A stretch of DNA of 64,000 nucleotides from Candidatus Nitrosothermus koennekei (GTDB lineage: Archaea; Thermoproteota; Nitrososphaeria; Nitrososphaerales; Nitrosocaldaceae): positions 229,598-293,597 of the forward strand of contig JACAFH010000001.1 of assembly GCA_013538715.1 (NCBI GenBank). The letters are read 5' to 3'. The notes under the pieces are model-generated. The model ran no database searches and was not told where the DNA came from. It worked only from the letters and a program-made list of their open reading frames with translations. This document shows, one piece after another, positions 52,312-62,743 of this stretch. The stretch's first letter is position 1; every line of letters starts with the position of its first letter. The translations under genes were made by a program, and so were the position numbers.

Positions 52312-52695
52312 TTATTTACTCATTTTGACACTACCATTAGTTTGAATTATAGTGAAGATATAACGTTAGATAAGTAAAGAGATTTTATGTTAGTTCGATA
52401 ATGTTGACAAGATAGCAAACGTAATAATAATTGGAGTAGTTCTGTAATAGCATTAAGAATATTGTAGCTTATGCTAAGTATAAAGAAGCAGTATTGAGAA
52501 GATGTAGATTGTAAAGGAGAAGTGCAATATTACTGTTAGTATAAAGCAGTATTATAGATGCAACACTCTTAAAAACAATAATCATTTCTCATTATAGAAC
52601 TAGTTAAATTTGTATCCATATCTTGATTTCATCATCTGCGTAGTAATGTAATATATAGAAACCTTTCTATACACATGGTTCAGTAGTAGAGATGA
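52312..52695 (+). other. Intergenic region, nothing recognised
   Basis: About 385 bases after the tRNA contain no coding frame with family character and no further RNA gene that I recognise. Confidence 0.4.
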
Positions 52696-53853
52696 ATGCG
52701 TGATCCTCCAAACCAAGCATTTAGATTGATACTTCTATTAGGGCTTGTTAGCTTAACTGCAGATATGGTTTACGAAGGTGCTAGGAGTATAACTGGTCCT
52801 TATCTACTTATTCTTGGTGCAACTGCTACTACTATAGGACTAATTACAGGAATAGGAGAGATGGCGGCATATGGTTCAAGAATAATATTCGGTCATATAG
52901 CAGATAAGAGTGGAAAGTATTGGACACTAATGATTACTGGTTATATGATGATACTATCACTTCCAATACTTGCATTTATAAACAGACTTGATATAGCATC
53001 TACACTAATAGTAATTGAGAGATTAGGCAAGAGTATACGCACACCTGCACGGGATGTTATAATTGCTAATATAGCGTCAACAATAGGAAGAGGTAAGGGT
53101 TTTGGTATACATGAAGCAATGGATCAGATAGGTGCAATTACTGGACCGTTGATAGTAGCAGTACTAATCTATTATAAAGGGTATAGCGATGCATTCTTTT
53201 ACCTATTAATACCAGCAATAGTAACAGGATTATTACTTTTGTATACAAAGAGAATAACTCCGCTTAATTTATATATAAATATGCTCCCTAAAGTATCTAA
53301 AGTAACTACAATAAGGGTATTCTGGCTCTATTTAGCATTTGTATCAATAAGCGTAGCAGGATATGCACACTTTCAGCTAATATCATACCATATAAAGTTT
53401 ACTTCTGTTATGGATGATGTACAAATACCTCTTCTCTTTGCTGTTGCTATGGGTTTTGATGCATTTATAGCTATAATAGTAGGATACTTATTTGATAGAA
53501 AAGGGCTTACAGTGCTCATCCTAATACCATTAACCAGCATATTCGTAGCACCATTAACATTCTCCCTTGATTATCGTTATATAATTACAGGAATTATTCT
53601 TTGGGGTGCAGTCATGGGTATGCATGAAACTATCATGCGTGCATCTATAGCAGTAATGATAGATAGATCAAGGCTTGCAACTGCATATGGTCTAGCTAAT
53701 GGCATGTATGGTGCTTCGTGGCTCTTTGGGAGCATATTGATGGGTATACTCTATGATATATCAATTGTTAATGTTGTTACATTCTCAATAACTCTCTCTA
53801 TCGTTTCAATGTTGTTACTATTAGTAATACTAAAGGAGGTTAAAAGTTCATGA
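52696..53853 (+). CDS. MFS transporter
   Basis: The 385-residue protein has twelve likely transmembrane helices. The N-terminus reads LGLVSLTADMVYEGARSITG, and FGHIADKSGKYW near 74-85 is the MFS cytoplasmic loop. RLGKSIRTPARDVIIAN after helix 4 is shared with a group of bacterial and archaeal MFS carriers. Substrate unknown. No neighbour gives context. Confidence 0.85.
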   Translation: MRDPPNQAFRLILLLGLVSLTADMVYEGARSITGPYLLILGATATTIGLITGIGEMAAYGSRIIFGHIADKSGKYWTLMITGYMMILSLPILAFINRLDIASTLIVIERLGKSIRTPARDVIIANIASTIGRGKGFGIHEAMDQIGAITGPLIVAVLIYYKGYSDAFFYLLIPAIVTGLLLLYTKRITPLNLYINMLPKVSKVTTIRVFWLYLAFVSISVAGYAHFQLISYHIKFTSVMDDVQIPLLFAVAMGFDAFIAIIVGYLFDRKGLTVLILIPLTSIFVAPLTFSLDYRYIITGIILWGAVMGMHETIMRASIAVMIDRSRLATAYGLANGMYGASWLFGSILMGILYDISIVNVVTFSITLSIVSMLLLLVILKEVKSS

Positions 53854-54165
53854 CATAAATCACATCAAAAACTATTATATAATTATGAAATATACAACTC
53901 TTCTTCTTTGTCATTAAATTAAATGTTTAAGGATCATCAGCATTCTAGACATGATCACAAATAGATATTCATATAATTGATTAACTCTCTCATTTCTGTC
54001 ATTATGTGCTAAAAATATTATCATGGTAAATATAGATGTGATAAATTCTATATTTCATGAAGGTTACGTATTAGCATCAAATTATACAACAGAAAAGAGG
54101 TTCGTACTAATGATATAATTATTATTGATAAAGTTCAAATATGATGTATAGATAATGTATAGTGT
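53854..54165 (+). other. Intergenic region, nothing recognised
   Basis: About 310 bases. A 32-codon frame at 54023-54118 is open but has no recognisable character. The last part probably holds the tusA promoter. Confidence 0.35.
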
Positions 54166-54405
54166 ATGAGTGATATAAATCCAACAAAAACTTTAGATGT
54201 AAGAGGTTTGTATTGTCCAGAACCTGTATTTAGGACAAAGATAGAGATGGATAAATTAAGTGTAGGTAATGTATTAAAGATAATTGCTGATGATCCAGAT
54301 GCTGAAGAAGATATAACTCGATGGGTTGATAGAAATGGGCATGATCTTATAAAGCTTATTAAAGAAGATAATCAATTAATCTTCTTAATAAAGAAGAGCA
54401 AGTGA
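54166..54405 (+). CDS. tusA: TusA-like sulfur carrier/sulfurtransferase
   Basis: The 79-residue protein has the SirA/TusA motif LDVRGLYCPEPV with C17 and the following helix (TKIEMDKLSVGNVLKI). It accepts and passes on persulfide sulfur for tRNA thiolation, cofactor sulfur or sulfur metabolism. It lies four bases before the cysteine synthase gene, an arrangement that suggests a common role in sulfur handling. Confidence 0.88.
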   Translation: MSDINPTKTLDVRGLYCPEPVFRTKIEMDKLSVGNVLKIIADDPDAEEDITRWVDRNGHDLIKLIKEDNQLIFLIKKSK

Positions 54406-54409
54406 GATC

Positions 54410-55405
54410 ATGACTATAGTATTATCTCAGAAACTGTTAAGTAAAGTTGGGAATACTCCATTAATAGAACTACAATCATTCTCAAATAGCAGAGTAAAGA
54501 TTTATGCAAAGTTGGAATGGTTTAATCCATTTGGCTCAATAAAGGATAGACCAGCGTATTGGATGTTAATGGATGCAAAGAATAAGGGTCTATTAACAAA
54601 AGATAGAAGCATAATAATAGAGCCTACTTCTGGCAATACTGGTATAGCACTTACTGGAATATCAAAACTACTAGGTTATAAGATAGAGATAGTAATACCT
54701 TCAAAGGTTAGCGAGGAGACTAAACGTATATTGAGAGGATTAGGTGCAGAATTACATGAGACAACAGATGATCTATGCCCAAGAGTAGGCGTTGGTACAG
54801 ATCAAAGTATATCGTTAGCGACTGCTATGGCACGAGCAAGACCAGATACATACTATATGCCAAATCAATATGAAAACGATGCCAATTTTAGAGCACATTA
54901 CGAAGGAACTGGAGTAGAGATATGGAACGATAGTGAGAATAAGGTTACGCATTTTATAGCAGGAGGAGGAACTGGAGGTACTCTTACTGGAGTTGGTACT
55001 TATCTTAAAGAGAAGGATCCTAATATAAAGATCATAGCAGTACAACCTCAAAAGAATCATCTAATTCAAGGTTTAAGAAATTATGAAGAATCATCAATGC
55101 CGTTACTCTTTAAGAGAAGATCACATGTGATAGATGATTGGTATACAATAACTAATAAGGAGAGTTTTGATACTATTAGAGAGATTTACGAAAAAGAGGG
55201 TCTTCTAGTAGGACCATCATCAGGATGTGTATTAGCAGCAGCTAAAAAACTTGCAAGCAGTATTAAAGAAGGGCATATAGTAACTATATTTGCTGATGAT
55301 GGTAGGAAATTTAAGAGTCTATATGTCGAGCAGAATATCTTTAATGAAAAAGAGTATGACGATGCATTAAGTAAGGCTAGATTATTGAGTCAATTACCCT
55401 TCTAA
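54410..55405 (+). CDS. cysK: PLP-dependent cysteine synthase
   Basis: The 331-residue enzyme has KLEWFNPFGSIKDR with the PLP lysine K45, SGNTGIALTG for phosphate binding and GTGGTLTGVGTYL near the middle. It makes cysteine from an activated serine (O-acetyl or O-phosphoserine) and sulfide, or acts in the cystathionine group. Donor preference cannot be read from sequence. It follows tusA and abuts the convergent trxB gene. Confidence 0.88.
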   Translation: MTIVLSQKLLSKVGNTPLIELQSFSNSRVKIYAKLEWFNPFGSIKDRPAYWMLMDAKNKGLLTKDRSIIIEPTSGNTGIALTGISKLLGYKIEIVIPSKVSEETKRILRGLGAELHETTDDLCPRVGVGTDQSISLATAMARARPDTYYMPNQYENDANFRAHYEGTGVEIWNDSENKVTHFIAGGGTGGTLTGVGTYLKEKDPNIKIIAVQPQKNHLIQGLRNYEESSMPLLFKRRSHVIDDWYTITNKESFDTIREIYEKEGLLVGPSSGCVLAAAKKLASSIKEGHIVTIFADDGRKFKSLYVEQNIFNEKEYDDALSKARLLSQLPF

Positions 55406-56365
55406 TTATCTAGATCGTAGATACTTTTCAACATCTAGTGCTGCCATACAGCCCAAACCAGCAGCAGTAATCGCTTGTCTATATCTACTATCATGAACAT
55501 CTCCAGCAGCAAATACACCATCTATGTTTGTTTTTGTCTGATCTCTAACTTTAATATAACCTTGTTCATCCAACTCTATCTGACCTTTAAAAATACTTGT
55601 ATTAGGTTCATGACCAATAGCTATGAATATAGCGCCACATTTAACCTTCTCTACTTCATTGCTCTGTAGATTATTTAAAGTTACACTCTCAACTTTACTA
55701 TCTCCCTCAATCTCTCTAACTACTGTATTCCATCTAAAACTTATCTTTGGATTATTAAATGCATGATCTTGCATAATCTTACTAGCCTTAAGCTTGTCTC
55801 TTCTATGCACTACTTGCACACTTTTTGCAAACTTTGTTAAGAATAATGCCTCTTCTATTGCAGAATCTCCACCACCAACTACTATGATATCTTGTCCCTT
55901 AAAAAACGGCCCATCACATGTCGCACAATAAGATACACCCTTACCTCCAAACTTTTCTTCTCCACTAACTCCTAATTTTCTAGGACTTGCACCAGTTGCT
56001 ATTATCACAGCATCTGCTTCATACTCTTCGCTTGAGAGTATCCTAAACGGTTTATGCATAAAATCTACTTGGATAGCCATATCATCAATTATATTAGCAC
56101 CAAATTTACTCGCTTGCTCTCTCATATTAAGCATTAGCTGGGGTCCTAAGATGCCATTAGGGAATCCTGGAAAATTCTCTACATCACTAGTTGTCATTAA
56201 TTGTCCTCCAGGTAGATTGCCAGATAATATTAATGTCTTTAATCTAGCTCTTGATGTATATATTGCTGCAGTTAAACCTGCTGGTCCAGAACCAAGTATT
56301 ATGACATCATATCTATTGTTTGTATCTTTTGGCTTACTCTCTGTATCAAGAACCATCATAATCAT
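55406..56365 (-). CDS. trxB: Thioredoxin reductase
   Basis: The 319-residue flavoprotein has GSGPAGLTAAIYTSRARL for FAD, the redox pair C147 and C150 in SYCATCDGPFF, VGGGDSAIEEALFL for NADPH and the late AAGDVHDSRYRQAITAAGLG. It uses NAD(P)H to reduce thioredoxin-like proteins. Alternative starts at the early ATG codons (residues 1, 3 and 4) are possible. It abuts cysK tail to tail. Confidence 0.93.
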   Translation of the reverse strand: MIMMVLDTESKPKDTNNRYDVIILGSGPAGLTAAIYTSRARLKTLILSGNLPGGQLMTTSDVENFPGFPNGILGPQLMLNMREQASKFGANIIDDMAIQVDFMHKPFRILSSEEYEADAVIIATGASPRKLGVSGEEKFGGKGVSYCATCDGPFFKGQDIIVVGGGDSAIEEALFLTKFAKSVQVVHRRDKLKASKIMQDHAFNNPKISFRWNTVVREIEGDSKVESVTLNNLQSNEVEKVKCGAIFIAIGHEPNTSIFKGQIELDEQGYIKVRDQTKTNIDGVFAAGDVHDSRYRQAITAAGLGCMAALDVEKYLRSR

Positions 56366-57473
56366 AATATCCTACAAGAGGTTATTTAAATCATAATCAT
56401 ACCAGATATAATTTATAGTTTATCTGTTGTAAATTGAAACGAAGTGCGTATATGGAACAAAATAATAACAACAATAATAGATAGTTGTTTTGAATTCAAT
56501 AATATGAAATATTTTCGTGATAATGTAGAATAGATATATGCAGTTGTAATGAGAAGAATCCGTTATTTTGTTCATTGTCACATTTAGATGTTGAAACAAA
56601 AATTACACATGAACATCTAGAAGGTAATATTCTTCATAAAGTGTGACAGTTAATTGGTCACGTGATGTTGAAAAGGGATTGAAATTGTCAATACCATTCT
56701 TTGATATCAAGGTTTACAGTGTTAATGAGGTAGACAACTAGACTCAAGTTGGTTAAATATAAATGATGTACTTAAGATGTGCTAAATAATCATACTGATA
56801 ATACACACAATTATTTAGCAGAGAAAGATGACAACCGTGTGGTTTCATCTATATATGCTGTAGTTAAAACTAGCTGAGGAATTAAGACTATCTATAAAAA
56901 CAAACGGTGGTAAATTGAATATAAGAGTAGGATCATCTCATGCGTATCTTCTACCATACAGACAGCTTGAAGGATTAGATAAAGCATTAACCATACATAA
57001 GGCAGTAGATTATACAAGCATAACATGGAAAGAGGATTATATAGATGCAGATTGCTGTTGATAAGGAGAGAAGAGATAATTACCATGAAGGTAACTAGAG
57101 CATGTTCATAATAGCAAGGATAACTTTTCAACAATATTAAACTAGGAAGAGATCATTATATGCTCAATAATAGAGAAGGATGATTTTGATGAATGGAAGA
57201 ATTAGTTTCATTAATCAAGCAAATCTTTGAATAGCATATTAAGGAACTGATGAAGGCTTTATCAATGAATCAATGCATATTCGACACAGTAGTTAGTTTA
57301 GAAATCTTTTTAGTAATCATTCTTTTTTGTTTATATTAGGTTTAACAACTCGTTAAATAGTTCAAATTATCTTATCATATCTAAAGATATGGTTATTGAA
57401 GGATTCAACTACATTTATTATTATATGGTATATTTCATAAAGATTAATGAGAGAGTTAGAGTATTATTAGAAT
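56366..57473 (+). other. Region without intact genes, with decayed coding sequence
   Basis: About 1.1 kb between trxB and the DCC-family gene contains no intact gene. The plus strand shows broken but residue-rich frames through most of it (EHLEGNILHKV, EKDDNRVVSSIYAVVK, then a clear open piece at 56879-57061), with stops and frame shifts between. I read it as one eroded gene of about 600-700 bases. Confidence 0.5.
56879..57061 (+). pseudogene. Open remnant of a decayed gene, family not recognised
   Basis: This stretch has 60 codons without a stop, beginning with ELRLSIKTNGGKLNIRVGSS and continuing with HAYLLPYRQLEGLDKALTIH. The composition is that of real protein, with no start and stops on both sides. 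I do not recognise the family. Confidence 0.45.
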
Positions 57474-57836
57474 ATGAAGAGTGTCTTAATATATGATAAT
57501 ATGTGCAATAATTGTACATATTTTGCTTTAATAGTTAATAGAATATCGAAAGGTCATATTCGGATAATTGGACATTATAGTAAAGAAGGAGAAATATTTA
57601 GAAATATAATTGGCGAGGAAGCAAGGAAGATGTTCTGGATTATAGTTGATGAATATGCATATGGAGGAAGATATGGTTTAATACCGTTAATAAAAGAGGT
57701 CATTAGTGGAGCGTTTAGTAAAGATATGGTAAAGGATAATCCTATAAAACCTTCTTGTTCAAATAGATGTTCTATTATTAGAATAGGTTCATTACTAAAG
57801 GGTAGAAAGATAAAAATTGGTTATGGCTTTACATAA
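57474..57836 (+). CDS. DCC family thiol-disulfide oxidoreductase-like protein (DUF393)
   Basis: The 120-residue protein has the DCC/DUF393 start [16 protein letters not shown] with C11 and C14 as the redox pair. The second half has another cysteine cluster near residues 94-98 (SCSNRCS). It may transfer electrons or disulfides. It overlaps the convergent Thi4 gene by 16 bases. Confidence 0.65.
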   Translation: MKSVLIYDNMCNNCTYFALIVNRISKGHIRIIGHYSKEGEIFRNIIGEEARKMFWIIVDEYAYGGRYGLIPLIKEVISGAFSKDMVKDNPIKPSCSNRCSIIRIGSLLKGRKIKIGYGFT

Positions 57837-58618
57837 GCAAACTCTTTGATCTTATGCATTGCCATCTCTGCAGCCTTTTTACCAGATAATAACATGGCTC
57901 CAAATGTAGGACCCATTCTAGGTAAACCATATGTCTCTGTAACAGCCATGCCAGCAGCTATTAGACCAGGGTATACCTCTCCAGTATGCTCAACTACAGC
58001 ATCCTCACTCTTCTCTACCCACATTGGATTCATGCCAGCAAACTTTACTAATCCTCTATCCATAAGCCTCTTTACTGCTACTGAATCATGGCCAGATGCA
58101 TCTATTACAACCTTTGCTTCTAATGCTACAGGATCTACACATGTTATATTTCGAGGTAAAGCAGATACAGGCATCCAGTTAACAACTACGCCTGCTACTT
58201 TATTATCTCTTAACACTAAATCATCAAACTTCGTTAGGTTAAGGAATTTCACGCCAGCATCACATGCTGCTGCTATAAGTTTAGAACATGCATTGGGTCC
58301 TGGGGTAGCATATAATCCTTCGCTAACTTTCTTATACTTTATGTTTAATTCATCGAATATCTTATGCGCTGGTGCTCTTACTGTAACAGGATTCATCATA
58401 AATCCTCCAATCCAAAAACCTCCACCAATATAGTTATTCTGCTCAATTATAAGTGTCTTAAATCCCATACTTGCTAGTTCCTTTCCTGCCATCAATCCAG
58501 ATGGACCAGCACCTATGATTATCACATCAGACTCACTATACTCCATAAACGTCTCGTAAAACATCTCTGCTATTGCTCTGGTTATCTCCTTTTCACTTAC
58601 GTTTGCAAATATTGGCAT
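57821..58618 (-). CDS. thi4: Thiamine thiazole synthase Thi4
   Basis: The 265-residue protein has the dinucleotide-binding [33 protein letters not shown] and the late [18 protein letters not shown] of Thi4. C160 lies in [12 protein letters not shown], the place of the sulfur-donating cysteine in eukaryotic Thi4 (CMDP). Methanogen enzymes have histidine there and use sulfide. The cysteine suggests single-turnover chemistry with the enzyme as sulfur donor. It makes the thiazole half of thiamine from NAD and glycine. The hemerythrin-like gene lies 25 bases upstream in the same direction. Confidence 0.92.
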   Translation of the reverse strand: MPIFANVSEKEITRAIAEMFYETFMEYSESDVIIIGAGPSGLMAGKELASMGFKTLIIEQNNYIGGGFWIGGFMMNPVTVRAPAHKIFDELNIKYKKVSEGLYATPGPNACSKLIAAACDAGVKFLNLTKFDDLVLRDNKVAGVVVNWMPVSALPRNITCVDPVALEAKVVIDASGHDSVAVKRLMDRGLVKFAGMNPMWVEKSEDAVVEHTGEVYPGLIAAGMAVTETYGLPRMGPTFGAMLLSGKKAAEMAMHKIKEFAYVKP

Positions 58619-58643
58619 AACTAAACCTTCTATTATAAGATAT

Positions 58644-59135
58644 TTAATTGCTTCTTTTACACCATTCTTTTGCTTCTAGTATATCAATCCTATGCTTCAT
58701 CTTATCCATCTTATCTGTTAGACGCATAAATTCATAATCTGTCATATCATACTCGCCTATCATATCAAAGAACTTCTCCTCCCTTTCCATATGAGTATCT
58801 AAAAAAGTTACATAAGCATTTAATAATCTAGCTATCGTTTTATTATCTTCTTTAGATATATATCTCTCAATCATCATAGCTACTCTTCTTCCAAATTCAT
58901 GTTCTATAGTTAAAGCACGGATCTCTTCTTGTAGATCTTTGACTTTTGGAAATAGATAGCATTCTTCTTTTGTATGATGGCATTTATCTATAAACTCTTC
59001 TATTATAATAATCAACTCCTTTATATCATCTAATGGAATATTCTCATCATTATTGAGAAGTATAGAGCATATATTTGCAATATCTCTTAATCTCTTTATG
59101 ATAATGTGATCCCTCCTTAGATTATCTACACTCAT
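58644..59135 (-). CDS. Hemerythrin-like (HHE) domain protein
   Basis: The 163-residue four-helix protein has the likely diiron ligands in order: H10, H54, E58, H79, H115 and E119, in the segments [28 protein letters not shown] and [10 protein letters not shown]. Such proteins bind oxygen or nitric oxide or repair metal centres. It is just upstream of Thi4 and could be co-transcribed with it. Function is open. Confidence 0.85.
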   Translation of the reverse strand: MSVDNLRRDHIIIKRLRDIANICSILLNNDENIPLDDIKELIIIIEEFIDKCHHTKEECYLFPKVKDLQEEIRALTIEHEFGRRVAMMIERYISKEDNKTIARLLNAYVTFLDTHMEREEKFFDMIGEYDMTDYEFMRLTDKMDKMKHRIDILEAKEWCKRSN

Positions 59136-59198
59136 CTCATTAATGAATATAGAATAATCTATAATAAGATTTAATTAAGAATTGCATCAAGTAGAAGC

Positions 59199-59732
59199 AT
59201 GACTAAACCGATGAGGAGAAGGAGTAAAGAGAATAAAATTAATGTTAAACTCTTTATAGGCCTAGTTCCAGCAATAATTGCTACTGTCATACTTATCAAT
59301 CTTCTTCTAAGCATACAGCGTAATACCGATCAAACATATATTAGTGATGTAGCTGAGATACTTAATCAAGCATCTGTCTTAACCAAAGATTATGATTCAG
59401 CATTAACCAAATGGAAGAATAACGAGATCAGGGATGATGAGATTATAGACCTAACATACAAGAATATATTTGACATGAATCAATTGGTAAGTAGATTAAA
59501 TTCTACAAATCCTCCAGAGAGATTTAAACAAGCACATCAATATACTTTAGATTCATTAAATTATCAAATAGAGAGTAATAGAAATATGCTGCAATATATC
59601 ATGACAAAAGATGAACAATATAAAGAGAGTAGTGACGAACTGTTTCAGAAAGCATTTGAATACGAAAGCAAGGCATTAACAGAGTTTAATAGACTAGATC
59701 CTAGTTATAATATAATTAATGTTGGCAATTAA
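59199..59732 (+). CDS. Membrane-anchored helical protein, hypothetical
   Basis: The 177-residue protein has a basic start, one transmembrane helix at about 17-39 (LFIGLVPAIIATVILINLLL) and a long helical extracytoplasmic part, roughly 130 residues, with heptad character. No catalytic motif is seen. It may be a sensor or scaffold at the outer face. It abuts the convergent CBS gene. Confidence 0.55.
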   Translation: MTKPMRRRSKENKINVKLFIGLVPAIIATVILINLLLSIQRNTDQTYISDVAEILNQASVLTKDYDSALTKWKNNEIRDDEIIDLTYKNIFDMNQLVSRLNSTNPPERFKQAHQYTLDSLNYQIESNRNMLQYIMTKDEQYKESSDELFQKAFEYESKALTEFNRLDPSYNIINVGN

Positions 59733-60260
59733 TTATAATTTTCTTAGGTCGCCTTCAAGTAATCCTAAACCTATATGTATCTTGTCTATATGTTTTGATA
59801 AAGCCTCTTTATTGTCAAATCTAGATTGACAATATGGACATATTACACCTTTAGGTATATCTATCATTGGTAATGGTTCTTCATGAGTTGTAATATTACC
59901 TACTATGCTCATCTGTGTTATTATACCTATTATCCTTGAATCTTCTGTAACTGCTAGCCTTCTTATACCATGCTTACTCATTAATGCTATAGCCTCTCTT
60001 ACCTTTGCTTTACTATCAATAGTTATAATTGGTTTAGTTGCTATAGAAGCTATGCTAGAGTGTAGATCTCTCTCTTCTCCTACTGCTTTATAAAGTATAT
60101 CTCTCTCTGTAACTATACCTAACTTATCATCAGATTTTATCAAGAGGCTAGTAACATTCTTTGTCTTCATAAGCTTTACAGCATCAACTATATTCATCTT
60201 ACTTTCTACTATAACAGGTTCAGATATAAACTTCTTAACCTCCTCATTTAATATATCCAT
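59733..60260 (-). CDS. CBS-pair protein fused to a C2H2 zinc finger
   Basis: The 175-residue protein has two CBS motifs, EPVIVESKMNIVDAVKLMKT and KPIITIDSKAKVREAIALMS, with the usual GIVTERDIL and GIITQMSIV strands. The C-terminus has a C2H2 finger: C141, C144, H157 and H162 in CPYCQSRFDNKEALSKHIDK. A nucleotide sensor fused to a nucleic-acid or protein-binding finger suggests a regulatory role. It lies 35 bases downstream of the TPR protein on the same strand. Confidence 0.85.
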   Translation of the reverse strand: MDILNEEVKKFISEPVIVESKMNIVDAVKLMKTKNVTSLLIKSDDKLGIVTERDILYKAVGEERDLHSSIASIATKPIITIDSKAKVREAIALMSKHGIRRLAVTEDSRIIGIITQMSIVGNITTHEEPLPMIDIPKGVICPYCQSRFDNKEALSKHIDKIHIGLGLLEGDLRKL

Positions 60261-60295
60261 ATTATATGTATTCCAAAAACATATTTTAAATCTAT

Positions 60296-61396
60296 CTATA
60301 TCAAATGTGTCTTTCTCATCTTTTCATTAACCTTTCTATCAATTGTATTAAGCAATTCTATTATATTATCCTTATTTGTATTGAAGTATATCTCCCCTTT
60401 ATCCTTTATCCTTATGTTATACATTCTAAGATCTCTATATTCTTCTGGAAAATGTTCTAATATAATGGAACCATACTCTTTTGGATCTATCAATTTATTT
60501 ATGCTAATAATTGATTTATTAACGTCTCCTTTCTCTATGGTAGATCTTATAGTAATAATATATTCGCTAACCTCTTTTAACCTCTTTAATGGCTCTGGAG
60601 TATCTTTTGAGATAGGTTTCTCTACATTAAGTTTATCTGCTATCTCTTTTATAAGCTCATAACGCTCCTCTTTACTAAATCCAAACGATGTCTTCTCTAT
60701 CTTTAATACCAATCCTCTCATCTGAAGTGTCTGTAAGGCCTCTTCTACCACATTCCTATCCAATCCACTAATCCAAACTATCTTGCCTACTGCATCATAA
60801 CCTCTTCTTAAAGCCTCTATCACTACTACTTCTATAATCCTCTTGAATGTGATCTCCCCTCTTACATTATCAAAATCTTTATCTCTTACCGCTTTCTTTG
60901 CATAATCTATATCTATTTCTATGGCTCTCTTTAATGCACTTAATGCATCATCTGTCCTATTCATTAATGAAAGATAACATGCTTTGTTATACCATGCCAT
61001 TCCATTATTTGAATCTATATCAATTGCTTTCTCAACAGCATCTAATGCTTTCTGATAATTCTTCTCTCCATAATATGCTAGAGCTAACATATTCCAAGCT
61101 TCAGCATTATTTGGATCAACTTCTAATGCTTTATCATAGCAAGCATGTGCTATCATAAATTCTTCTTTTAGAAAATGACAGTAACCTTTTTTAATAAGCG
61201 CATCAACATAATTAGGATCTAATCTTAATGCAAGGTCAAACGATTTTATCGCTTCGTTTAGATTTTCAGATGCCATCTGGTTTATACCTTTCTTGTATAG
61301 AGCAATTTTAGCCCTATCTCTATGATCTAATTGTTCATTAGTATTAGATTTATCTTTCTCATTCTTGAAGAGTCCATGCATATCAATACTATTCAC
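60296..61396 (-). CDS. TPR-repeat protein with winged-helix-like segment
   Basis: The 366-residue protein has about four TPR motifs in its first half (AIKSFDLALRLDPNYVDALI, ACYDKALEVDPNNAEAWNML, ALDAVEKAIDIDSNNGMAWY and ALSALKRAIEID). A helix-turn-helix-like segment follows (VGKIVWISGLDRNVVEEALQ, then RGLVLKIEK), and the C-terminal third is mixed. It probably binds a protein partner and possibly nucleic acid. It is followed by the CBS-C2H2 gene. Confidence 0.8.
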   Translation of the reverse strand: MNSIDMHGLFKNEKDKSNTNEQLDHRDRAKIALYKKGINQMASENLNEAIKSFDLALRLDPNYVDALIKKGYCHFLKEEFMIAHACYDKALEVDPNNAEAWNMLALAYYGEKNYQKALDAVEKAIDIDSNNGMAWYNKACYLSLMNRTDDALSALKRAIEIDIDYAKKAVRDKDFDNVRGEITFKRIIEVVVIEALRRGYDAVGKIVWISGLDRNVVEEALQTLQMRGLVLKIEKTSFGFSKEERYELIKEIADKLNVEKPISKDTPEPLKRLKEVSEYIITIRSTIEKGDVNKSIISINKLIDPKEYGSIILEHFPEEYRDLRMYNIRIKDKGEIYFNTNKDNIIELLNTIDRKVNEKMRKTHLI

Positions 61397-61516
61397 ATAT
61401 CAAATAAATATGTTTTATTATTAAAGATTTAACCTTATAAATATTACTTATTAGTCAGCATATAATTGTGTGATAAAAGACATCGTATTATGATACAATT
61501 TCATACATAAAATATT

Positions 61517-62743
61517 CTATATTATCAAAAAGAATAACCAATATACCATTATATTTATTATAGTTAAAGGTATTCCTATCTTCACAAAATCTATGAACGT
61601 TATATTTATCTTACTTCTATAATATGCTTCTTGAATTATTATCACGTTACTTGCTGCACCAAGTATAGATAGATTGCCAGCTATAGTACTACTTACAGCT
61701 AATGCTATCAGCTCTTTTACATTAGCACCAGCCTCTAGCAAAAATGGTAGGTATAATGCTACTAGAGGAACATTAGATATCAATTGGCTTAATAGTATAC
61801 TTACTACGAATATCCATTTCAAGGAGAGTATATCAATACTTGCATTATCTAAAATTTCTTGGAATACTTTACTCTCCCATACACTGGCTGTTAATACAAA
61901 CATTGAAGCAAAGAATATTAACGTATGCCAATTTATACCTTTAATTATTGTAAATCTTTTACTACTCAACCATATAGGGATTGTAGAGATTAGCGCTATG
62001 TATTTAAGTTCAAAAGATATACTAAATATAAATAGTATTATATTGAGAAGTATCAGAGAGATTAGTATAAACAACGATATCTTTGTTAGCATAACAAGTT
62101 TATGATCAGTTATATCCTCTTCTACATGTTCTATACTTTTATGACCTATCTTAAAAAAGAGTATAAATATGATATATACTACAAAGAGGTTTATTATAGT
62201 AGGTATAAAGAGATACTCTATGAATGTTATGAAAGGATTCTTTATATTACTATTTATTGATATTAGAAGATTTTGAGGATTACCTATGGGACTTATTACA
62301 CTCCCTATAGTTACAGAGAATGCTAGAGCAAGCAATAATAACTTTGGTTCTATATCATGTCTCTTTGATAATAATAACATCATTGGTGTTCCTATTATTG
62401 CGATGGTATCATTCATTAAAAGAGCAGAAAGTAATCCAAGTAAAAATATAATGAGAAATAAAAGATTTCTCTCGTTCTTTGCTCGCTTAAATAATTTGTA
62501 TGATAGATGAGAGAGATACTTACTCTCCTCAAGTGCTTTTCCTATAATAAACATACTAAAGAGGAATATCATTACATCGATATTTATTGAGGCTAACGCA
62601 TCTTTAGCGCTTATCTCTCCAGTTACTAATACTACTACTGCTCCAGCAAGCATTATCTGCCATATCTGTAATTTTATGATGCTAATCTGTCTAATTATTA
62701 TCAGCAAAAAGACTATAGATAATGTTATTATTGAGATAAGCAT
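61517..62743 (-). CDS. ArsB/NhaD (SLC13-like) ion permease
   Basis: The 408-residue protein has eleven or twelve hydrophobic helices. NDTIAIIGTPMMLLL near 115-130 and GSVISPIGNPQNLLISI near 150-167 are the paired re-entrant loop motifs of the ion transporter superfamily, and the second half has SNVPLVALYLPFLLEAG. Members export arsenite, take up dicarboxylates or exchange sodium for protons. The ion is not certain here. Confidence 0.85.
   Translation of the reverse strand: MLISIITLSIVFLLIIIRQISIIKLQIWQIMLAGAVVVLVTGEISAKDALASINIDVMIFLFSMFIIGKALEESKYLSHLSYKLFKRAKNERNLLFLIIFLLGLLSALLMNDTIAIIGTPMMLLLSKRHDIEPKLLLLALAFSVTIGSVISPIGNPQNLLISINSNIKNPFITFIEYLFIPTIINLFVVYIIFILFFKIGHKSIEHVEEDITDHKLVMLTKISLFILISLILLNIILFIFSISFELKYIALISTIPIWLSSKRFTIIKGINWHTLIFFASMFVLTASVWESKVFQEILDNASIDILSLKWIFVVSILLSQLISNVPLVALYLPFLLEAGANVKELIALAVSSTIAGNLSILGAASNVIIIQEAYYRSKINITFIDFVKIGIPLTIINIMVYWLFFLII

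Noticed and set aside
37300..52440. Weak similarity between AT-rich stretches near 37300 and 52380
   Set aside because: Short, gapped and low complexity; not distinguishable from background in this AT-rich genome.
54023..54118. 32-codon plus-strand frame before tusA
   Set aside because: No ribosome-binding or promoter signal and no recognisable motif; chance is likely at this length.
57846..58433. 195-codon plus-strand frame opposite Thi4
   Set aside because: It lies fully inside the well-supported thi4 gene and has no family character.
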